Source: Planctomycetota bacterium (GTDB lineage: Bacteria; Planctomycetota; Phycisphaerae; SM23-33). Taken from it: 64,000 bases of DNA. The translations under genes and the position numbers were made by a program. The DNA is taken from the NCBI GenBank assembly GCA_022705325.1, contig JAKJER010000013.1, positions 1-64,000 on the forward strand, in the 5' to 3' direction. Positions 1-8,300 of this stretch are shown here, in pieces (positions within the stretch are counted from its first letter, which is position 1; every line of letters begins with the position of its first letter). The notes under the pieces are model-generated. The model searched no databases. It was not told where the DNA came from and saw only the letters and a list, made by a program, of their open reading frames with translations.

Positions 1-8
1 GAAGGAGA

Positions 9-3000
9 ATGTGCAAAATGTGGATTGACAGAATTCGGGGGGGGTACAATACAAACAAGCTGGCCCGGTGGCGGAGTCGGGCGGGCTATCTGGGAAATCC
101 CGGTTTAGAGCTTCAATCATCAAAGGACGACCGTTTCCACCGCATCTACAAGGGCAGCCACCCCACTCGCCGCGACCGGGTAGTGCTTCATCTTTATGAC
201 CTTTCCGCAAGTGACGACAAGAATGCCGCCGCCAAGGCCGGGCGAGAGTTTGAGACGCTGCACCGAGTGCAGTTGCACGCGTGGGCGCCCCGCATCCTCG
301 ATTCGTTCCAGGACGCGCCAGGGTATCCAGGCGAAATATGCTTCTTTACTTTGGTCGACCCGGCGGCGCCATCAATCGCGAGCCGGTCGGAAGACCCGAG
401 TTGGACGGCTGCTAGCCGAATCGAATTCGCACGCAAGGCCATTCAGGCGATGGCCGAGTTCCATGCTGTCCATCCCGGCGGCGAGGTTCTGGTACATCGG
501 AACCTGACGCTCAAGACTATTCTGGTTAAACACGACAACTCGCCAATTCTGACGGGCTTTGACCGCACCCGAATACCGTCAGATGTCAGTGTGGCCTCTG
601 GCCTTGCCGTCGCTGCCGCCGATCATGGCACAACCGCTCCGGAGGTCATCAAGGCGGGACTGGCTGCCGCTGATTACCGTTCCGACATCTATTCGCTCTG
701 CGCGTCGTTATCTGGGCTGTTCCAGTTCGAGGACGACCTCAGTCGCCGAGCGCTCGACATCCTGGCTTTGGGTACAACCCAATCGCCATCGGATCGCGCC
801 AAGCTGGAGGACCTGCAGCGACAACTTGCCGAACTGCTGGGAGTTTCGCACCCGAGACCTGCTGCACCCCCCGCGCGGTTTTGGACGGAAGGGCAGATTG
901 TCGAATTCCATTACCGAGACTACCGCATCATAAACAGGCTTGGCAGCGGAGGATTCGGGACGATCTTTAAGGTCGTCGAAGTTGACCGGGCAACAAAGGA
1001 AGACCTTGGCACGTACGTAGCGAAGGTCGTGCGTGATGAAAACCTTGGGAGACAGACCCTGCGCGCCTATGCCCTGGCCAAATCGCACGTGGCAAGGCAT
1101 CCGGGCCTGTCCGCGATCTTCGAGGTTGCCAAGGAGTGGCAGGAGAACGGGTTTGTCGCGTTGATGACGTGGGTGGAGGGCACACCACTTGACGAATTCG
1201 TCGGCGTGTTTTCGCTGCTGGCGGACGACCTGCAGGAGGCCAACAGCGGTGATCTCGCGATCCGGTGGATCAAGTCCACTTGTCGCGCATTGGGCGTCCT
1301 CCACCGAAATGGCCTTATTCACGGGGATGTAAGCCCGCGCAACCTGATCGTTTCTGGCGGCGACCTGGTGCTGACCGATTTCGATTTTGTGGCAAAGGTT
1401 GGCGAGGCATCGCCTGGTACGGGCACCGTAATGTATTGTGCGCCGAGCATGAGTGATTCCAGGCTGGCCAGCCCTGGCGACGACATCTACGCTCTTGCAT
1501 CGAGCTTTTTCCATGTGGTTTACGAGAGAGAACCGTTCAAGCGTACCTGCCACTATGAGAAGGCAACCGGCCTGAACTGGGAGGGTATCGACGAAGCCGT
1601 TCATCCGCTGCTCAACCTATTTCTGAAGCGCGCAACGCACCGCGACCCTGAGCGGCGATTCAAGTCTGTTGACGATGTGGAAGCCTTTTTCAAGAAGCAG
1701 TCGGAACCGGTTTCTTCGCCGGCAGTCACAGCCATCGCCCCAACGGTGCCTGAGGTCAGACCTGTTGCGGTCGCTCCCGTGGCGGAATTGCGCGAAGAAT
1801 GCGTGGCGTGGCTGCGCGACGTGTTGAGATCGTATCCTGGTTATCCAGGGGGCAATCAGGAAACTCGCGGCTTGGACAGCAGGTTTGCGGCCTCGACGTA
1901 CGTGGAGACGACGCTGGAGCGGACCCTGCTGCGCGACATGGAGGCGCGGCGGGTGCGCCTGATTGTCCTGTGCGGTAACGCGGGCGATGGGAAAACCGCG
2001 CTGCTGCAACACGTTGCCCAGCAACTGGGACTGGGGAAACACCCCTCTGCCAACCGGATCCTGCAGGGAAAAGTCAAGGATGGTCTTACCGTCCGGATGA
2101 ACCTGGATGGCTCGGCCGCATGGAAAAGACGGTCGGCCGATGAGTTGCTCGATGAGTTCCTCGATCCGTTCCAGAACGGACAGCCGGCCGAAGACATAGT
2201 GCATTTGCTGGCCATCAATGACGGACGGTTGCTGGAGTGGATCGATGGATACGAGGGTCGGCACGCGAATGAGGCCACTCCGCTGACGAGGTCTTTGTTG
2301 ACGCTGCTCCAAGAGGGGGCGTCTCAGAGCAGTGGCCACATAAGGTTCATAACCCTCAACCAGCGCACGCTCGTAGGCGACGTGTCGGCGGATGCTCAGG
2401 AGATCACAACGGAATTCCTCGACCGGCTGCTTGACCACCTGTACGGGGGGGCGCAGACGGAGTCGACCTGGGCTGTGTGCCGGACATGCTCCGCTCAATC
2501 ACGATGCGAGGTCTTCCGTGCCGGTCGGCTATTTGCCCCCGACGGCTTTCCGTCGCAGGAACCCCTGGATGCCCGCCGCCGTGGGCGGCAGAGGCTTGCC
2601 GAGTCGCTGCAAGCGGTGCATTTGCGTGGCGAGATTCACATCACAGTCCGTGAGCTGCGGGCGGCCCTGGTGTATATCCTGTTTGGCGTTAATTATTGTG
2701 ACGACTACCATGCTGGCAAGGTCATGCGGACGTTGCCCTACTGGGATCGCGTGTTCTGCGCTGATTCGCCGGCAAGACAAGGCGACCTGCTGAGAGAACT
2801 GGTACGATTCGATCCGGCCCTTGAAGCACACCCGCAGATCGACCGTCACCTGATGGGAGAGCCAATCGCTGATGCGCCGCCCAGCGCACCGCGGTATCCA
2901 ACGCTCTCGCTCGAATCAGCGCGCCGGAGAGCCTACTTCGAATGGAAACACGAAGATGTAGTGGAGATAGGCGGAAGCCCAGATGCGCTTGATGTCGCGC

Positions 3001-3581
3001 GCGGCAGGCACCTCAGGAAGTTCCGCAACCTGCCCTTGTACGACGAGGCGAAACGGCAGGCAATCTGCCGCGAATTGTGCCGCGGAATATCAAAGCTGGA
3101 GGATCTTCCTCCGAAGGCATTCGACCGAAAGAACGTGGTCCCGTTGCGCGTCACGCCTCGCACGCCGACCGAGACGGCGTTCTGGGTTGAAAAGCCGCTT
3201 GAGTCGTTTCGGCTTGAAGCCACGCTGCCTGACCGTACGGAGGGCATTGAGCGGCTGCACCGGCAAGCGGCACTGACTTATCAGTATCGCAGCGGTCAGG
3301 AGGAGAGGCTGCGGTTGGGCGCGGAGCTGTTCCACTTGCTCCTGGAGTTAGCGGATGGTTACCAACTCGGCGACGTTTCGACGGATGACACGTTCGCCAA
3401 CCTGTCAATCTTCGTACAACGGCTGGTTCAAGAAGATGCCAATGAGCTGCTTGTGTGGAACCCCATGGCCGACGAGATGATCTACCACGTCTCGGCCAGC
3501 CGAGAACAGTCGGACGGCTCGCCACGGCAGTATCTGACGATTGCACCCTTGCGGCGGGAGGAAGACCATGAGCAAAAGTAG
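9..3581 (+). CDS. Pseudokinase + Ser/Thr kinase + DptF-like P-loop ATPase fusion
   Basis: About 1,190 residues, numbered from ATG 9. An in-frame ATG at 18 sits better behind GAAGGAG (1-7). The frame is also open to the window edge, so an upstream N-terminal part (for example a NERD domain, as in PglW) is possible. Residues ~35-245 are kinase-like but inactive-looking: HRN (163-165) replaces HRD and GFD replaces DFG. Residues ~305-560 are a second kinase with glycine loop GSGGFG (312-317), Lys339, HGD with Asp440, Asn445 and DFD from Asp457, so probably active. Residues ~595-1190 hold Walker A GNAGDGKT (656-663), a Cys cluster (C824, C827, C833) and a C-terminal segment resembling DptF, the ATPase of phosphorothioation-dependent restriction. 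It overlaps the next gene by 14 nt. The DptF assignment is by remembered family features; the kinase and P-loop calls are direct. Confidence 0.7.
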   Translation: MCKMWIDRIRGGYNTNKLARWRSRAGYLGNPGLELQSSKDDRFHRIYKGSHPTRRDRVVLHLYDLSASDDKNAAAKAGREFETLHRVQLHAWAPRILDSFQDAPGYPGEICFFTLVDPAAPSIASRSEDPSWTAASRIEFARKAIQAMAEFHAVHPGGEVLVHRNLTLKTILVKHDNSPILTGFDRTRIPSDVSVASGLAVAAADHGTTAPEVIKAGLAAADYRSDIYSLCASLSGLFQFEDDLSRRALDILALGTTQSPSDRAKLEDLQRQLAELLGVSHPRPAAPPARFWTEGQIVEFHYRDYRIINRLGSGGFGTIFKVVEVDRATKEDLGTYVAKVVRDENLGRQTLRAYALAKSHVARHPGLSAIFEVAKEWQENGFVALMTWVEGTPLDEFVGVFSLLADDLQEANSGDLAIRWIKSTCRALGVLHRNGLIHGDVSPRNLIVSGGDLVLTDFDFVAKVGEASPGTGTVMYCAPSMSDSRLASPGDDIYALASSFFHVVYEREPFKRTCHYEKATGLNWEGIDEAVHPLLNLFLKRATHRDPERRFKSVDDVEAFFKKQSEPVSSPAVTAIAPTVPEVRPVAVAPVAELREECVAWLRDVLRSYPGYPGGNQETRGLDSRFAASTYVETTLERTLLRDMEARRVRLIVLCGNAGDGKTALLQHVAQQLGLGKHPSANRILQGKVKDGLTVRMNLDGSAAWKRRSADELLDEFLDPFQNGQPAEDIVHLLAINDGRLLEWIDGYEGRHANEATPLTRSLLTLLQEGASQSSGHIRFITLNQRTLVGDVSADAQEITTEFLDRLLDHLYGGAQTESTWAVCRTCSAQSRCEVFRAGRLFAPDGFPSQEPLDARRRGRQRLAESLQAVHLRGEIHITVRELRAALVYILFGVNYCDDYHAGKVMRTLPYWDRVFCADSPARQGDLLRELVRFDPALEAHPQIDRHLMGEPIADAPPSAPRYPTLSLESARRRAYFEWKHEDVVEIGGSPDALDVARGRHLRKFRNLPLYDEAKRQAICRELCRGISKLEDLPPKAFDRKNVVPLRVTPRTPTETAFWVEKPLESFRLEATLPDRTEGIERLHRQAALTYQYRSGQEERLRLGAELFHLLLELADGYQLGDVSTDDTFANLSIFVQRLVQEDANELLVWNPMADEMIYHVSASREQSDGSPRQYLTIAPLRREEDHEQK

Positions 3582-5397
3582 CAGCCCAACCGCGGCCAGG
3601 GCAGTTGTGGATGAAGTGCTCGGTCGCGCGATGACGCGTGAGCTGTGGACCAGCAATTACGAGCACGCTCTGCCGGTGTCGGTGCAGGACTTTGATATGG
3701 GCGCCATCCTGCCGGCTGTGTTCTACATGTTTCGGTTTGGCGTGAGACGAGGCAAGGGGCAATTCGTGGAGACATTCGGGGGCAACTCTGGGACTACCCG
3801 TCAGCAGAAGCGGGAAGCTACGGTCGAGCGTGTAGCATCCGTCCTTTCGACCACGAACGCGTTCCAGGGCTTCAATAGCGACGTGACACGGGCCATTCTG
3901 GGGGACTTGCTCCTGTGTTTCTGCCTCGAGAACAAAGGGCATGCCTTAGGACGCACTGAGCAGGTTCAGCGTGTGGCGCCGGCGCACTACATGGCCAGTT
4001 GGGTGGATCTGCCTGACAAAGTCGTACACCTTCGATTTGTTCCAGAGATGATTGTTGCTCTCTTGGCCGACCAAGATGGTCTGGACGTCGTTCCGAATAA
4101 GGACGGCGACAGAACTTGGTTCGCTGTGGGCCGGGGATTCGAAGACAACGTGCTGCTTCGGGCGTTCCATCAGGGTGTCGTCCGGGATGGCCCGTTCGGC
4201 GACAGAACCGCGGATCGATTTCAGGAGAGCGCGCAGGTGGGCCTCGATCAGTTATTGATGATTCGACTGGCCCAGCAACTTGGGGCCGCACCCGACAAAC
4301 TACGCGGGTCCGAAGGTGAGAAGATCTCCAACCAAAGGGCAATCGCTAAAGCCGCATCGCGTGAGTTTTCTGAAGACATTCGGCAATTCGTCCGTGCCTA
4401 CGCAGGCGCCATTCCTCGCCACGCTTTTGTGGAGCTGCTGGAGTCCTGTACGGCCGTGGGCTTGACGACCATCATTACGAGCACCTTCGAGATCCTCTTT
4501 AGCTGGGCAGGAACTGGCCATGTGGACGAACATGCTGGCCGTTGGGCACCTGGTCTGTTTGTGGACTGCTCGAATGGGATAGATCCCCAGCTTCGCGGAT
4601 TGGCAGAACAGTCATTGGATGACTACCTTCGCAGAGTTGAAACCGTGCCCATCATCCTGATGGCACTGCGATTGCTGGATTACACCGCTCGAACCGATCC
4701 GGAGCTGAAGAAGGCCAACCCAACGAAGAGACCGTACGCTACCCAGTGGGTCTGTTTGTTGGGCGATCTCCTCCTCGGGCGGCATGAGGAGTCGAGGCTC
4801 ATCTTGAAAGGGCTAGGCCGCAAGGCGCAGGAACTTGCTGATCGGTTGGCGGAGGAGTACCCTGAGGCGGCCGCTATCCTGCAGAACAGCGAGGCACAGC
4901 CGAATCCCGTGTGGCGATTGGCGGAAGCGCTCACTCTTCTGCAAGGGCGTATGAATGCCCAAGCGAACACGCTTAAGATGGTGGACGGCGCAATGATGGT
5001 TGGCCGACCGAATGGCTTGGCAACCAAGCGTCCGGTAATCCGCAAAGGACCTTCTGGCGCAGCGGCCAAAAAGCGTGACCTCCGCTCGCTGACCTTCACC
5101 GACGCGGTTCTGGACTACCTTGTCCACCGTCACGTCCTGCGCAACGGCAAACAGGTCATGACGCGCCCCATTGCCTTGCGAGACTTTCTGCATCTGCTCC
5201 GGGAGAAGTATGGTTTCCATGTAGATCAATCGCCGCCGGGGCAGGCCATATCGAACGAGCAGTTGCGTACTAATCGCCTAACCCTTGAGCGGCGGCTGCG
5301 TGATCTTGGCCTCCTAGTCGGGGTCAACGATGCGGAAGCGATGAAGTACTTGCGGCCCCGGTTCGAGGGACAGGAGGAGCATAACCGTGTGGACTGA
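3568..5397 (+). CDS. DptG-like middle component of a DptFGH-type defence operon
   Basis: A 609-residue soluble protein with no catalytic motif that I recognise. ATG 3568 is chosen because GGGAGGAAG (3556-3564) precedes it; a TTG nine codons upstream has no such site. The start overlaps the end of the kinase-ATPase gene by 14 nt and its own end overlaps the next gene by 11 nt, so the three are probably translationally coupled. Its position between a DptF-like ATPase and a DptH-like large protein is the main reason to call it DptG-like. The C-terminal ~100 residues, after a Lys/Arg-rich linker, look like a separate winged-helix-sized domain. The function is inferred from context only; a dedicated subunit of an undescribed restriction system is equally possible. 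Confidence 0.5.
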   Translation: MSKSSSPTAARAVVDEVLGRAMTRELWTSNYEHALPVSVQDFDMGAILPAVFYMFRFGVRRGKGQFVETFGGNSGTTRQQKREATVERVASVLSTTNAFQGFNSDVTRAILGDLLLCFCLENKGHALGRTEQVQRVAPAHYMASWVDLPDKVVHLRFVPEMIVALLADQDGLDVVPNKDGDRTWFAVGRGFEDNVLLRAFHQGVVRDGPFGDRTADRFQESAQVGLDQLLMIRLAQQLGAAPDKLRGSEGEKISNQRAIAKAASREFSEDIRQFVRAYAGAIPRHAFVELLESCTAVGLTTIITSTFEILFSWAGTGHVDEHAGRWAPGLFVDCSNGIDPQLRGLAEQSLDDYLRRVETVPIILMALRLLDYTARTDPELKKANPTKRPYATQWVCLLGDLLLGRHEESRLILKGLGRKAQELADRLAEEYPEAAAILQNSEAQPNPVWRLAEALTLLQGRMNAQANTLKMVDGAMMVGRPNGLATKRPVIRKGPSGAAAKKRDLRSLTFTDAVLDYLVHRHVLRNGKQVMTRPIALRDFLHLLREKYGFHVDQSPPGQAISNEQLRTNRLTLERRLRDLGLLVGVNDAEAMKYLRPRFEGQEEHNRVD

Positions 5398-8300
5398 CCT
5401 GCATGCCAAATTACTCTGCCGTGCGATAGAGCGTCTGCTGGGTGCGGGAGAGAAGGGCACGATGGCATTCGTGCGCTGCCTGCCGCCACACGTCGTCGAT
5501 GCGATGGCAAAGGACAGCCTCTTCTCACCTGAGGGCTGGAACGTTCACCGGGTTGCAGATGTCAATGACTCTGCCTTGCGCACCATCACTGCAGACGAGG
5601 CTGTTGAATTGCGAGAGTCAAAAGCTGCCCCCGTATTGCTGCTAGTGGACGTCGGTACAGCGGGTGCTGGCATGGACGGTATCTACAGCGCTGCCCGGGA
5701 ATTACATGAGCGCGATCTGTTTAAGGAAGCCATAAGCATTGCTGGCAGAGAAGTCACAAGGGCTCGGTCCGCTGACGAGCGTCGCCTCGCCGAGTTGGCA
5801 ATCAAGAAAGCTCGCGGTCGCGGCCAGCAACGCGCATTGCCGCCCTGGAAGGAGTTCGATTTCCTGGTTAATGTTGCCTGGGCTGGGGCATACCCGGGGG
5901 AACTCCTTTATCACCTTGGACTATGGCCAGTCAGCGGTGGTACAGGAGCAGCGGTAGACGACGTCATCGAGATGTCGCGCCGGTTTGTCGAACGGCTGCT
6001 TGGATCAGCATCCGCGGGTCAGACACCCGGCCAGCGCATTGCCACGCTGAAGCTCCGCGAGCCGACAAAGGAGCAACTCACTGACATGGAGAGGTTACTG
6101 CGTGACGCGGCGACGCTGCCGTTACAAACGGCCGTTGAGCTGCTGGAGAACCGTCGCCATCTGTGGATCGGCGCCCTGCGGTTGGAACAAGCGTCGCTGA
6201 CCATTCGAGCAATTGACCTGGTGCCTTGGTACGACAACAAAGGCAAGCTGGCAAAATGGTCTGGCCTTCTGGAACAGGAGGACGACGAAGCTCCGCCCGA
6301 ACTGGTGCTTGATCCGGACGCAGACAAGAACGGGAGCTACTCAAAGCTGGAAGTCCGCTGGCGGGCTTTGCCCGATCAGCTCGAAAAAGGATCGGTCACC
6401 TACCGCGCAACCATCATCACGGACATGGAGGAGGAACTGGCCTCCCGCGAGGTGGCGCACTCGGGCAAGAAGGATGAGAAGTGTCGTTTCAGCAATGACG
6501 ATTTCGGAATGCTGAACGAGGGCGCCTTAGTTTCGGCCAAGGTCGTGGTGTCGGTTGTAGGCTCGGCAGACGTTGAGCCCCAGACCAGCGAAGAGTTTCA
6601 GATTCGCTTTGGCCCCCGGCCTCCAGGCGAGCCTGCCGGTGTGGGTAGGAAGGTGCGGACGTTCAGCGAAGGGCTTATCGAGCTTGATGATGCGGCAACC
6701 GCTTCGGCGATGGCGGTCTCTGTGGACCCGTTGCCGGTCGACAACAAGGGGTACTTGGTGCTCCGCACCCCCGAAAGGAGCAAGACCTATCGCGTCTTCT
6801 CGCCACCCTTGCTTCGAGAAATTGAGCGGAGCTGGACGGACAATGGCGGTGCCATCGGCCGCTGGCGGGTCAAGGTGCGCGCTTCTGGGGCTCGCGCGGG
6901 TGCGGTGGACTTCGTGTCGTTTGATAAACCGCTTGGCGGTTCAACGACTGGCTGGGACAGAGCGTGTGCTGCATCACGGAAGATGTCGGAACGCTTTGGG
7001 GCAAGGGGCGGGTGCGGCCAGGTCTACGACCAGAGTTCCAAAGCCTTCGAGGTGATATTCCGCGAGTACCTCCTGGCATGGGCGGTAATCTTGGAGGCCG
7101 GCGCGCCGCAGCTGGCGCTGGCCAACACGGTTGAAGTGCAATCTCTTTCCGGTCGCACGATCGGCCTAATTGTCCTGCCATCGCACCCACTCCGGGTCGC
7201 ATGGCACGTGGCATACGATAATCTCGTCCTACACTCGGCGTTTGAGGCAGACCTGCCCCCCAAAGACATACGCGACGAGTTCGCGGTACTCGATGGGGCG
7301 ATGTTCCCGGGTTTCTTGCCCGGATTAGATTCCTCTTCCACCTTCGTCTTCGCTGACACACTTGGATTCCACGCAGTGGGGATGGTTGCAGACAACGACA
7401 AGGAGCCCAAGGCGGCACTGGCGATCCTGACCAGGGCGCTGGGCGATGCAGAGGGCGCGGAGTCTGCCCCTACCGTCGGCCGCCAGAGCTCACAAATTCT
7501 TGGGGAGGAGATCCTCAAGTACATCCGGTGTCACAACGAGTCCCGATTCTTGCAGATCCATGCCATGCGCGCCGGCGACGGACTTACCGTTGCCCGCTCC
7601 CTCGGACACGTGCAGCGGAACCTGCGGAAGGCGGATGACCCTCCAGCGGCGGACGATCCGCAGGAGCCAGCTACCTCGTTCGTCCTCGAGCTCTACCCGT
7701 CCGAAGAGCAGCGTGTAGTCGCCGGCAGGTTCATAGCCGAGGCACGGGAAAAGCGTCGCACGGGTGCCGGCATTTTGGGTGAAGAAGACCGTTGGATGCT
7801 TGAATCCGTGAGCCTGCCTGGTGGTATCAGCCTTCCCCGGCTCCGCTGGGCCCGGAAAGACGGGGACCCGGCCTCCGCCGCGCACCTGGCTGTCGCGTTT
7901 GATACGTTCAATTCTCGCGTTTGCTCCGATCCCGACGGCGCTTCGCAGCACAAACGCCCCTTCTACGTCTATGGGCTGCTTTCCTTCTTTGACCGACAGT
8001 ACACAAGCACCCCGTCGCCGCTATGGCATAATCGCTGTCCGGACGGATCGGACGGGGAGAAACACCCGGCGGACCGGTCGCACACTGATCGCCTCGCTCG
8101 CCTCCTGCAGATCACGCATGGGTGCGTCACGAGAAACCTCGGCGCTTCTGGCAGCCTGGTTCTGAAGGCCGAAATCTCGCCGGAGAAGGCGTTGGACCTG
8201 CAGAAACTGCACAAGTTGTGCGATTGGGTGATCACCTTGGATCGCAACGCGGGGATGGAGTATTTCGACTCCCCCCGCGACAACAGGGACATCTACGATG

